A DNA stretch of 64,000 nt from Yinghuangia seranimata (lineage in GTDB: Bacteria > Actinomycetota > Actinomycetes > Streptomycetales > Streptomycetaceae): the NCBI RefSeq assembly GCF_029953285.1, contig NZ_JASAOI010000045.1, positions 1 through 64,000 on the forward strand, read 5' to 3'. Both the position numbers and the translations under genes were made by a program. The stretch's first letter is position 1. Each line of letters begins with the position of its first letter. Shown here piece after piece: positions 32,909 to 40,939 of this stretch. A model generated the notes under the pieces. It saw only the letters and a program-made list of their open reading frames with translations, was not told the DNA's origin and searched no databases.

Positions 32909-35116
32909 ATGCACCCGCCGGACGACGACCGCGACCCGCGCGAGACACCTGATCCGCGCGCGGACGACACCGCCGCGCCTGAGGGCTTCGGCGGCCCGTC
33001 CGCTCCCGGCCTGCCCGAATGGCCGCCGCCGACCACCGCTTCGCTCCTTCACCACCTGCTCGACCAGGCGCCCATCGGCATCTGTATGACCGACACCGAG
33101 CTGCGGTGCGTGTGGGTGAACGAGGCGCTGGTGCGCAGCGGCGGCGTGCCGCGCGAGGAGCGGCTCGGCAAGCGCCTGACCGAGCTCTTCCCCGACCTGC
33201 CGACCGCCGAAATAGAGGGGGTGATGCGGCGCGTCCTGGCGACCGGCGTCCCGGAGATCGACCGCGAGTATCAGGGCAGCACGCATGCCGCCCCGGGCAC
33301 CCTGCGGGCCTACTCGACGTCGTTCTTCCGCGTCGACGGGCCGGACGGGACGCCGCTCGGCGTGTCGTACATCGTCGTCGACGTGACGGACCGGTGGCGC
33401 GCCCAGCAGCGGCTGGGGCTGCTCAGCGACGCGGCGCGGCACATCGGCACGACGCTGGACGTGGCCACCACCGCGCAGGAGCTGGCCGACGCCGCCGTGC
33501 CCGCGCTCGCCGACTTCGTCGCCGTCGACCTCCTCGAGGACGTGCTCCACGGCATCGAGCCCGCCCCCGGGCCGATGCAAGAGGACCCGCTGCTGCGGCG
33601 GGTGGGCCAGCGCTCCACGCAGGACGACATGCGCGAGACGATCGCCCAGATCGGCGAGCACGCCCGGGTGTTCCCCAACTCGCCGGCCGCGCACGCCATC
33701 GTCGACGGCAAGGCGATGCTGGAGGCCGTACTCGACCCGGACGCCCTGCCGTGGCTGGCCTCCGACAAGACGGCGAGCGAGCGCGTCCGCGAGATCGGGC
33801 TGCACACGATGATGGTCGTGCCGATCCGCGCCCGGGGGACCATGCTCGGCGTCGCGCACTTCTTCCGGCGCCACACCCCCAACCCGTTCGAGCCCGACGA
33901 CCTCATCCTCGCCGAGGAGTTCGTGTCCCGGGCCGCCGTGTCGATCGACAACGCGCGGCGCTTCACCAAGGAACACGCCGCCGCGCTCGCCCTCCAGCGC
34001 AGCCTGCTTCCACACGGACTGCCGGTGCAGTCCGCCGTCGAGGTCACCAGCCGGTACCTGCCCGCCAACGACCGGGCGGGCGTGGGTGGCGACTGGTTCG
34101 ACGTCATCCCGCTGTCCGGCGCGCGGGTCGCCCTCGTGGTCGGCGACGTCGTCGGGCACGGCGCGCACGCGGCGGCAACCATGGGCCGGTTGCGGGCGTC
34201 CGTGCACACGCTCGCCGACCTCGACATGCCACCGGACGAACTCCTCGCCCACCTCGACGACATCGTGATGCGCTTCGTCGACGAGGAGGCACGGGGCACC
34301 GACCCGGACGCCGACGCCGGCGAGGTGAGCACGGCGGCGCTCGGCGCGAGTTGCCTCTACGCGGCGTACGACCCCGTCACCCGGCGCTGCACGATGGCGC
34401 GGGCCGGGCACCCGCCGCCCGCGATCGTGCACCCGGACGGCAGCGTGGAGTTCCCCGACCTGCCCGCCGGGCCGCCTCTGGGGCTCGGCGGACTCCCCTT
34501 TGAGTCGGCGGAGTTCGAGCTGCCGGAGGGGACGCTGATCGTCCTGTACACCGACGGCCTGGTCGGCGGCTCGCGCGGCGCCGACATCGACCAGGGCCTC
34601 GACCGCCTCCGCGGCGCCCTCGCCGACGCGGACCGACCCCTCGACGAGATCAGCCACGCGATCCTCGCGACCCTGGCCGACCGCCCGCCGACGGACGACA
34701 TCGCACTGCTGGTCGCCCGGACCCACGCGCTGGACGCGACACACGTCGTGACCTGGGACCTCCCCGCCGACCCCGCCGTCGTCTCCGACGCCCGTGCCCT
34801 GGTCGACCGCCAGCTCAGCGAATGGGACCTGGACGACGCGGCGTTCACGACGGAGCTGGTGGTGAGCGAACTCGTCACGAACGCGATCCGGTACGCGGCC
34901 GGCCCGATCACCCTGCGCCTGATCCGCGACACCAACCTGATCTGCGAGGTCTCCGACGGAACAGCCACGTCGCCCCGCCTCCGCCACGCGAGGACGACCG
35001 ACGAGGGCGGCCGCGGCCTGTTCCTGGTATCGCAGTTCGCCCAGCGCTGGGGAACCCGGTACACGGCGGACGGAAAGACGATCTGGGCGGAACAGCCGCT
35101 GGCTCCACCGGAGTAG
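32909..35116 (+). CDS. SpoIIE-type phosphatase with PAS, GAF and anti-sigma-kinase ATPase
   Basis: Protein of 735 residues. Its parts are a PAS domain (about 45-165, IGICMTDTELRCVWVNEAL), a GAF domain (about 170-350), a PP2C domain (about 365-590, GGDWFDVI, VVGDVVGHG, ARAGHPPPAI, TDDIALLVA) and a C-terminal GHKL ATPase (about 600-730, ELVVSELVTNAIRYAAGP, GGRGLFLV). The ATPase is of the RsbW/anti-sigma type that phosphorylates STAS proteins or binds a sigma factor. One chain thus carries opposing activities, an arrangement known in Streptomyces. GGAGAGGAGG lies 8 bases before the ATG. Confidence 0.9.
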   Translation: MHPPDDDRDPRETPDPRADDTAAPEGFGGPSAPGLPEWPPPTTASLLHHLLDQAPIGICMTDTELRCVWVNEALVRSGGVPREERLGKRLTELFPDLPTAEIEGVMRRVLATGVPEIDREYQGSTHAAPGTLRAYSTSFFRVDGPDGTPLGVSYIVVDVTDRWRAQQRLGLLSDAARHIGTTLDVATTAQELADAAVPALADFVAVDLLEDVLHGIEPAPGPMQEDPLLRRVGQRSTQDDMRETIAQIGEHARVFPNSPAAHAIVDGKAMLEAVLDPDALPWLASDKTASERVREIGLHTMMVVPIRARGTMLGVAHFFRRHTPNPFEPDDLILAEEFVSRAAVSIDNARRFTKEHAAALALQRSLLPHGLPVQSAVEVTSRYLPANDRAGVGGDWFDVIPLSGARVALVVGDVVGHGAHAAATMGRLRASVHTLADLDMPPDELLAHLDDIVMRFVDEEARGTDPDADAGEVSTAALGASCLYAAYDPVTRRCTMARAGHPPPAIVHPDGSVEFPDLPAGPPLGLGGLPFESAEFELPEGTLIVLYTDGLVGGSRGADIDQGLDRLRGALADADRPLDEISHAILATLADRPPTDDIALLVARTHALDATHVVTWDLPADPAVVSDARALVDRQLSEWDLDDAAFTTELVVSELVTNAIRYAAGPITLRLIRDTNLICEVSDGTATSPRLRHARTTDEGGRGLFLVSQFAQRWGTRYTADGKTIWAEQPLAPPE

Positions 35117-35142
35117 GGCTCCCTGCGGTGGGGATTGACCGA

Positions 35143-35198
35143 GAGCCCGCGTCGCGCCGAGCCCGCGTCGCGCCGAGCCCGCGTCGCGCCGAGCCCGC
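35143..35198. repeat. 16 bp tandem repeat, 3.5 copies
   Basis: Three exact copies of GAGCCCGCGTCGCGCC plus half a copy, 26 bp after the SpoIIE gene stop. No coding function is visible in the gap 35117-35312. Confidence 0.9.
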
Positions 35199-35312
35199 GA
35201 GCTTAGCCCGTCCATCGCGCCAGAGGGCCGCGAACATCCTTATCCGGTACCGCATTTCGCGTCCACGCGGCTGGGGTGAGGGACCTTTCCCGCACGCTGT
35301 ACCGTGGCGGCT

Positions 35313-36359
35313 GTGTCGACGATTGTGATCAAGCACCGGGTCCGCCGCTTGGCCGTCTCTCTGTGTGCCGGCGGGCTGGTGCTCGCCGTGTTGGCGGGGT
35401 GTGGGTCGGATGACGGCGGGGAGACGAAGGACCAGGGTGCGGGAGTGCCTTCGTCGGGCGCGCCCGCTGCCGCGGAGCCTGCGCCGCCGTCGGTTGCGGA
35501 CGCTTCGGGCTCCGCGTCGCCGAGTGCGGCCGCGTCGGCGTCGTCCGCGCCGCCCGCGCCGGCATCGCCCGCTCCCGTGCCGCCGGGCGGTCCCGCCGCG
35601 CCCGCGCCGAACGCGCCTCCGCCGCCTGCCGGTTCCGGCGGCAAGGTGGTGCCGCCTACCGCGAACGCCGGGTTCGACTACCAGATCGGCGGCCCGTACC
35701 AGCCCGCCGCGGGCGTGCAGGTCGTGTCGCGGGACCACGCCGCGCCGCCGCTGCCCGGCGCGTACAACATCTGCTACGTCAACGCGTTTCAGGCGCAGCC
35801 CGATGCGACTGGCTGGTGGGAAAAGGAGCATCCGGACCTGCTGCTTCGCAACGGCAGTTCGCTGGTCATCGACGAGGCGTGGAACGAGGCCGTCCTCGAC
35901 GTCTCGACGGACGCGAAGCGCAAGGCCCTCATGGGCGTCGTCGGCCCGTGGATCGACGACTGCGCGCGCAAGGGCTTCCAGGCGGTCGAGCCCGACAACC
36001 TCGACTCGTACACCCGTTCGCAGGGCAAGCTGACGATGGCGCACGACGTCGAGTTCGCGAAACTCCTCGCCGCCCGCGCGCACGCCGTCGGCTTGGCGAT
36101 CGGTCAGAAGAACGCCGCCGAGATGACCGGCCAACACGGCGCGATCGGCTTCGACTTCGCCGTCGCCGAGGAGTGCGGCAAGTACGACGAGTGCGGCACG
36201 TACGCGAACGCCTATGCGAACCGGGTGTTCGTCGTCGAGTACACCAAGTCCGACTTCGACAAGGCCTGCGCGGGCTGGTCGGCCAAGCTGTCGATCGTGC
36301 TGCGCGACCGCGAGGTCACGCCGACCGGCAAGTCGGGCCACCAGTTCGCGGTCTGCTGA
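35313..36359 (+). CDS. Lipoprotein with GH114-like endo-polygalactosaminidase domain
   Basis: Protein of about 348 residues. A lipoprotein signal (LAVLAGC, Cys about 28) precedes a long Ala/Pro/Ser linker (about 35-110). The catalytic-like domain follows (about 125-348), with FDYQIGGPYQPAAGVQVVSRD, NICYVNAFQAQ, DEAWNEAVLDV, FQAVEPDNLDSY and FDFAVAEECGKYDEC. These match the GH114 / TM1410-like barrel family, whose studied members cut alpha-1,4-linked galactosaminan. It is expected on the cell surface. Starts at 35304 and 35313 are both GTG; 35313 is preferred because TACCGT at 35300-35305 would be a -10 for a leaderless message. It converges with the thioesterase gene after 13 bp. Confidence 0.82.
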   Translation: MSTIVIKHRVRRLAVSLCAGGLVLAVLAGCGSDDGGETKDQGAGVPSSGAPAAAEPAPPSVADASGSASPSAAASASSAPPAPASPAPVPPGGPAAPAPNAPPPPAGSGGKVVPPTANAGFDYQIGGPYQPAAGVQVVSRDHAAPPLPGAYNICYVNAFQAQPDATGWWEKEHPDLLLRNGSSLVIDEAWNEAVLDVSTDAKRKALMGVVGPWIDDCARKGFQAVEPDNLDSYTRSQGKLTMAHDVEFAKLLAARAHAVGLAIGQKNAAEMTGQHGAIGFDFAVAEECGKYDECGTYANAYANRVFVVEYTKSDFDKACAGWSAKLSIVLRDREVTPTGKSGHQFAVC

Positions 36360-36372
36360 ACGCCGTTCGGCG

Positions 36373-36849
36373 TCAGGCGAGCGGTGCCGCGACCGCCGGG
36401 AACGCGTACCGGTCCATCAGCGCGCGCCGCTGCGCTGGGATCGGGGTCGGCCCCGACTCGGTCATGTGCACCATCACCGTGTCGCACACCCCGACGCACG
36501 TGCCGTCATGGAACAGCCCCATCCCGTAGTCGAACGACGAGGCGCCGAACCGGGTGATGCCGACCCCGACCTGGTAAGTGGCGGGGAACGGCGCCTCGCT
36601 GAGGTAGCGGGTCGTGGTCTCGAGCACGACGAGCCGGAACTCCCGCACGCGGGTGAACAGGTCCGACCCGAACATCGCCATGTTGAGGTTGGCGCGGCCG
36701 TCCTCGTAGAACGTCGCGATGGCGACGTTGTTGATGTGCCGCTGCAGGTCCATGTCCGCGAACCGCGCCGGGACCTCGCGGACGAACGGGTAGCTGTCGA
36801 GGCGCAGCCGTGCCGGGTCGGGCGAACGGCGCGGCGGGGTGGCGGACAT
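36373..36849 (-). CDS. Acyl-CoA thioesterase, 4HBT hotdog family
   Basis: Protein of 158 residues. The hotdog signature is VPARFADMDLQRHINNVAIATFYEDGR, with the catalytic-type Asp in ADMD and HINN, as in 4-hydroxybenzoyl-CoA thioesterase-like enzymes. The second half has TTTRYLSEAPFPATYQVGVGITRFG (in parts). It would hydrolyse acyl-CoA or acyl-ACP thioesters in the cytoplasm. It lies 14 bp downstream of the larger TesB-like gene on the same strand, so the two hotdog proteins form an operon. Confidence 0.85.
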   Translation of the reverse strand: MSATPPRRSPDPARLRLDSYPFVREVPARFADMDLQRHINNVAIATFYEDGRANLNMAMFGSDLFTRVREFRLVVLETTTRYLSEAPFPATYQVGVGITRFGASSFDYGMGLFHDGTCVGVCDTVMVHMTESGPTPIPAQRRALMDRYAFPAVAAPLA

Positions 36850-36863
36850 GACGCTCCTTCAGG

Positions 36864-38357
36864 CTAGGACGCGGCGGCGGCGTGGGGGTGGGCGGGGCGC
36901 ATGAGCGCCTCGGCGGTGATCGACGCGACCAGGCGGCCGTCGGGACCGTACGCCTGGAACCGGCCGTGCATGCGGCCCCGCCCGGCGTAGCTGCTCTCGG
37001 CGCGCAGCAGGATCCAGTCGCGCAGCGAGAACGGCTCGTGGAAGGTCACGGTCTGGGCGAGCACGACGGAGACTCCGCGACCGCCGCGGCGCTCCAGCGC
37101 GGCGGCCGGGTAGCCGCGTAGCGCGACCGGAATGACGAAGGCCTCGCTCGCGTGTGCGAGCAGCGCGCGGGACGCGCCCGGGTCGCCGGGGGCGTCCTTC
37201 GCACGCAGCCAGACGTCGACGGGCCCGGGCCGGGCAACCGTCGAGTCCCAGGCCGCGTCGCCGCCCTCGGTCCGGGTCTCCCACGGGACCAGCGGGCAGT
37301 CGAACGGCTCGCACGCGTCGGGGCCTGCCACATCGTCGGGCAGGGTCGCGCCGTGCCGCAGGAAGTCGGGCTCGTCGCGGCTGAGCATGACGAGCGCACG
37401 GGCATGCTCGCCGCCCGACTGGCGGAAGCTCACCTGCGCGGTGGCCAGCGCCCGCCCGGAGTGGACGGTCTCGACGCTGATGTCGATCGGCGCCTCGACG
37501 TCACCCGCACGAGGGAAGACCGCATGCATCGACTGGACCGCCATGCCGGGAAAGGCCCGCTCGGCGGCCGCGACAGCCTGCCCGAGCAGCTGCGAGCCGA
37601 GCGTGAAGCGGTTCGGCGACAGCACATTGCGCGCCCGAAACCGCACGACGGGGGTGGCCGCACTGACGGGCGAGACCAGGCCGGACGGGGCGCATCGGCC
37701 GCCCGACGGGTCAGGGCGGCCGATCGACGGGTCAGCGCCGGCATACATATCAGGCGCGGCGGAGCCGACGGACGCAGCAGGGCCACCGGAGGAGCTCAGC
37801 CGCGTCGCCGCCTGGCCCTCCTCGGACTCAACGGACGTCGCGGACCCGTTGGAAGGGCTCAGCCGCGTCGCCGCGCCCCACCCCGCCGGCGCCGGTGTGC
37901 CGCCCGGCTCCGCCTGACCGTTGGAGTCAGCGAACGCCGCGGACGCGTTGGAGGAGCCCAGCCCCGTCGTCGTCTTCCACCTCGCCCGCTCCTGCGTGCC
38001 GCCCGGCCCCACCTGACGGCCGGGGCCGTCGCCCGCGGAGGAGCCACTTGAGGGGCTCGGCCCCGTCCCCACGTTCCACCCGGTCGGCGTCTGCGCGCCG
38101 CCCGGCTCGGCCTGGTCGTCGGGGCCGTCCAGGCCGACGGACGTGGCGGGCGCGGCGGAGTCAACGGACGCCGCAGACGCACTGCAGGGACTCGGCCCCG
38201 TTCCCACGTTCCACCCCGCCCGCTCCTGCGTGCCGCCCGGCTCCGCCTGGTCGTCGGGGCCGTCCGATGCCAGGGCGTACGCGGCTATCAGGTCGTCGAA
38301 GGCGATCCGCGGCCACAGCGGGTTCGCCGGGGATCCGCCCTTGGCGGGGGTGGCCAT
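36864..38357 (-). CDS. TesB-like thioesterase with large repeat insertion
   Basis: Protein of 497 residues, compared with about 280-300 for the family. Residues 1-32 and about 235-497 make a normal double-hotdog acyl-CoA thioesterase (RFRARNVLSPNRFTLGSQLLGQ, then HAVFPRAGDVEAPIDISVETVHSGR in parts, and a C-terminal GRMHGRFQAYGPDGRLVASITAEALM half). Between them is a Gly/Pro/Ser/Ala-rich insertion of about 200 residues with four degenerate copies of an EPGG-(T/A)-Q/P ... GW unit, Trp at 49, 94, 127 and 160. The frame is kept throughout and the gene has AAGGAG before its ATG. The insertion is probably disordered and outside the active site. Confidence 0.82.
   Translation of the reverse strand: MATPAKGGSPANPLWPRIAFDDLIAAYALASDGPDDQAEPGGTQERAGWNVGTGPSPCSASAASVDSAAPATSVGLDGPDDQAEPGGAQTPTGWNVGTGPSPSSGSSAGDGPGRQVGPGGTQERARWKTTTGLGSSNASAAFADSNGQAEPGGTPAPAGWGAATRLSPSNGSATSVESEEGQAATRLSSSGGPAASVGSAAPDMYAGADPSIGRPDPSGGRCAPSGLVSPVSAATPVVRFRARNVLSPNRFTLGSQLLGQAVAAAERAFPGMAVQSMHAVFPRAGDVEAPIDISVETVHSGRALATAQVSFRQSGGEHARALVMLSRDEPDFLRHGATLPDDVAGPDACEPFDCPLVPWETRTEGGDAAWDSTVARPGPVDVWLRAKDAPGDPGASRALLAHASEAFVIPVALRGYPAAALERRGGRGVSVVLAQTVTFHEPFSLRDWILLRAESSYAGRGRMHGRFQAYGPDGRLVASITAEALMRPAHPHAAAAS
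37752..38261 (-). repeat. In-frame coding repeat inside a thioesterase gene
   Basis: DNA repeat units of 135, 99 and 99 bp encode the GPDDQAEPGG-type blocks of the thioesterase (residues about 33-202). Units share CCGCCCGGCTCCGCCTG-like sequence on the plus strand. Unit length is always a multiple of three, so expansion has kept the reading frame. Confidence 0.8.
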
Positions 38358-38622
38358 CGCGTGCTCCTTGCCAGTCGTGCGGTGGTGCGGGTGGTGCCTG
38401 GGCGGCGGGGTTGTCGTCGGCCGCGGGGTGTGTGCCGGGGTGGTCCCGGGCGTCGGGACGCGGTGTCGTCGGGGACCCGGCTTCTGGGCGGGTGGGCTGC
38501 ACTGTACCGACGGGCCCACGCTGTCCCTTCGCGGCCCGTCGGCGCCGCCGTATCAGCGATGCTTGGGGCGCCCCAAGGCGCGGCTCTGCCGGGGTGCGGC
38601 CCCGCGCCTCTATGGTCGGTGG

Positions 38623-39525
38623 GTGACGACCGCAGCTCCGCAGCCCCGTGACGCCGACGCGCCCGCGCTGTACGCCGTCAGTGACGTCCACACCGCGATC
38701 CCCGCCAACTACGCGCTGACCGTCGAGCGGATCCGCCCGACCCACCCGGGCGACTGGCTGCTGGTGGCCGGCGACGTCGCCGAGTCGCCGGAACAGGTCG
38801 CCAAGACCCTCGCCGTGTTCGCCGAACGGTTCGACACCGTCGTGTGGACGCCCGGCAACCACGAGCTCTGGGCCGACGCCGAGGACGGCCCCGAGCGCCG
38901 CGGCGAGGCCCGCTACCGGCTGCTCGTCGAGCGGTGCCGGGAGCTCGGCGTGCTGACCCCCGAGGACCCGTTCCCGGTGTGGCACGGCGCGGACGGCCCG
39001 CTGACGGTGGCGCCGTTGTTCGTGCTGTACGACTACACGTTCATGCCGCCCGGCGCCGCGACGCGCGAGGAGGGCCTGGCCATCGCCCGGGAGGCGGGCG
39101 TGGTGTGCACGGACGAGTATGTGCTCGACCCCACCCCGTACCCGAGCCGCCAGGCGTGGTGCGAGGCCCGCGTCGCGTACACCGAGGCGCGGCTGGCCGA
39201 GTCGGCGGATCCGGCGGCGCCGTATGTGCTGGTCAACCACTTCCCGCTGGTGCGGACGCCGACGGACGTGCTCTGGTACCCGGAGTTCGCGCAGTGGTGC
39301 GGCACCGTGCGGACGGCCGACTGGCACACCCGCTTCCCGACCACCGCCGTCGTGTACGGCCACCTGCACATCCCGCGCACGACCTGGTACGACGGCGTCC
39401 GGTTCGAGGAGGTCTCGTTGGGCTACCCGCGCGAACGCAAGTCGGGGCTGCGGCGGCCCGTGCCGCGCCGGATCTTCCCGGCGGAGGAGAGCTCCGCGGC
39501 CGCTGTACAGGCTGTCGCCGGATGA
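38623..39525 (+). CDS. pptH: Metallophosphoesterase, PptH-like
   Basis: Protein of 300 residues with all calcineurin-type metal motifs: AVSDVHTAI (D-x-H), LLVAGDVAES (GD), TPGNHELW (GNHE), VNHFPLV, and YGHLHIP (GH-x-H). In mycobacteria the neighbour of the phosphopantetheinyl transferase PptT is PptH, a hydrolase that strips 4'-phosphopantetheine from carrier proteins. Here the gene overlaps the transferase gene by 4 bases (ATGA), the same arrangement, so the PptH assignment rests on motif plus context. The GTG start follows TATGGT (38611-38616) by six bases with no ribosome-binding site, again suggesting a leaderless message. It diverges from the TesB-like gene. Confidence 0.8.
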   Translation: MTTAAPQPRDADAPALYAVSDVHTAIPANYALTVERIRPTHPGDWLLVAGDVAESPEQVAKTLAVFAERFDTVVWTPGNHELWADAEDGPERRGEARYRLLVERCRELGVLTPEDPFPVWHGADGPLTVAPLFVLYDYTFMPPGAATREEGLAIAREAGVVCTDEYVLDPTPYPSRQAWCEARVAYTEARLAESADPAAPYVLVNHFPLVRTPTDVLWYPEFAQWCGTVRTADWHTRFPTTAVVYGHLHIPRTTWYDGVRFEEVSLGYPRERKSGLRRPVPRRIFPAEESSAAAVQAVAG

Positions 39526-40214
39526 GCGCGGAGGAGACCCCGGGGGACGCCGCCCTCGGCCTGCTCGCGGCCATCCTGCCCGCCGAGGTGGCCGCCGAGG
39601 AGTGCTTCGACGATCCGCCGGACACCTGGCTCTTCCCCGAGGAGGAGGCCCGCCTGGCGCGTGCGGTCGACAAGCGCCGGCGTGAGTTCACGACCGTGCG
39701 CCGGTGTGCGCGCCGTGCGCTCGCGCGCCTGGACATCGCGCCCGTGCCGCTGCTCCCCGGCGAGCGCGGCGCGCCCGGGTGGCCGACGGGCGTGGTGGGC
39801 AGCATGACGCACTGCGCCGGCTACCGCGCGGCGGCGGTCGCCCGCGTCGGCGAGGTCCGCACGGTGGGCATCGACGCCGAGCCGGCGCTGCCGCTGCCCG
39901 ACGGCGTGTTCGAGGCCGTCTCGTCCGAGGACGAACGCGCCCGCATCGCCGCCCACGCGGCGGAGCACCCCGACGTGCCGTGGGACCGGCTCCTGTTCAG
40001 CGCGAAGGAGGCCGTCTACAAGGCGTGGTTCCCGCTGACCCGCCGCTGGCTCGGCTTCGAGGACGCGGACGTGGCCTTCGACCCGCTCGGGGGCACCTTC
40101 CGCGCGCGCCTGCTCCCCGACGACCGCCCCCGGGGCCTCGACGGCTTCGAGGGGCGCTGGCGCATCGCGGACGGGATCGCGGTGACGGCGATAGCCGTCC
40201 GGGCGGCGGTCTGA
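39522..40214 (+). CDS. pptT: 4'-phosphopantetheinyl transferase, PptT-like
   Basis: Protein of 230 residues of the Sfp/EntD superfamily. Motifs are GSMTHCAGYRAAAV (about 90), the Mg-binding VGIDAEP (about 118) and FSAKEAVYKAWFPLTRRWLGFEDA (about 158, in parts) with the catalytic Glu-Lys pair. It transfers phosphopantetheine from CoA to acyl or peptidyl carrier proteins and so activates fatty-acid, polyketide or peptide synthases. The start ATG overlaps the stop of the metallophosphoesterase gene, making production of the two opposing enzymes coupled. The SMTHC motif matches the PptT/EntD group better than Sfp. Confidence 0.88.
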   Translation: MSAEETPGDAALGLLAAILPAEVAAEECFDDPPDTWLFPEEEARLARAVDKRRREFTTVRRCARRALARLDIAPVPLLPGERGAPGWPTGVVGSMTHCAGYRAAAVARVGEVRTVGIDAEPALPLPDGVFEAVSSEDERARIAAHAAEHPDVPWDRLLFSAKEAVYKAWFPLTRRWLGFEDADVAFDPLGGTFRARLLPDDRPRGLDGFEGRWRIADGIAVTAIAVRAAV

Positions 40215-40332
40215 CGGCCGCCTTCCCGTCGGCGGCACGGCACCGCTCCCGCCTACGCGTCGGCCCGTTCGCCGCCCCGTGCGTTGATCCGTTGTTCATC
40301 GATCGCTGACGCCTGCCCGGCACGCTGCGGCG

Positions 40333-40800
40333 ATGCACTCGACACACCGAGAACGACGACACCAGGCTCCCGGCGCGGCCGCGTCGCGGGAGAGGCGTTG
40401 GACGCAGGGCGGCCTCGACCGGGCGTCCTACGTCATGGAGGCCCGCGGCATGGTGATGCTGCGGGCGCACCGGCTGGCCGTGCTGATCCGGGAGGCCGGG
40501 GAGCGCCCGGTCCCGATGTCGCATCTACGGGCCGGGCTGATCGCGGACGCGGTGCGCGCGTGTACGGCGGCGACCCGGCAGGCCTACGAGGCCGAGCGTG
40601 CGTGCCTGCCCGACCGCGCCGGGCCGGACATCGACGCGTACACCCGCCGCAATGCGCGCCTGCATTCGGCTTCGGCCCGCGCCGACGCGCTCGCGGCCCA
40701 ATTCGCGGTCGAGCCCGAGGAGTTCGCCGAGGCGTTGGCGACCGCTGTGACCGTGCTGCGCGACATGGTGGCGGCCGCCGAACCACCCCCGCCGAGCTGA
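40333..40800 (+). CDS. Hypothetical protein
   Basis: Protein of 155 residues, mostly helical, rich in Arg and Ala, without signal peptide or membrane segment. A central MVMLRAHRLAVLIREAGERPVPM stretch and a later FAVEPEEFAEALATAVTVLRDMV helix are visible in parts. I do not recognise a family. Codon bias (G/C third positions) supports it being real, but an internal ATG (for example MEARGMVM near residue 35) could be the true start. Confidence 0.5.
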   Translation: MHSTHRERRHQAPGAAASRERRWTQGGLDRASYVMEARGMVMLRAHRLAVLIREAGERPVPMSHLRAGLIADAVRACTAATRQAYEAERACLPDRAGPDIDAYTRRNARLHSASARADALAAQFAVEPEEFAEALATAVTVLRDMVAAAEPPPPS

Positions 40801-40908
40801 CCGCTTCGCCGAACACCCGTGCGCCACAAAGGCGTTGGCCGCGCATTCCGGACAGCACCGGTCTTGCATTCGCCCTGTCGCCGCCTCCCGTTGATCCAGT
40901 GTTTAGCG

Positions 40909-40921
40909 GTTGATGATCAAC
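40909..40921. promoter_or_regulatory. Palindrome upstream of the hemerythrin gene
   Basis: GTTGATGATCAAC is a perfect 6-1-6 inverted repeat 18 bp before the hemerythrin start. A related half (TTAATGATCAAC) occurs at 17303-17314 before the alpha/beta hydrolase. It could be an operator. Confidence 0.3.
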
Positions 40922-40939
40922 GGGGGCGACCGTGTTCAC

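Noticed and set aside
22956-35116. Known anti-phage defence island
   Set aside because: Apart from the CHAT protein no recognised defence genes (Cas, restriction, toxin-antitoxin, STAND, Gasdermin) are seen.
39522-40214. Part of a polyketide or peptide antibiotic cluster
   Set aside because: No synthase modules, carrier proteins or tailoring set surround the transferase; the PptH-like partner indicates a housekeeping role.
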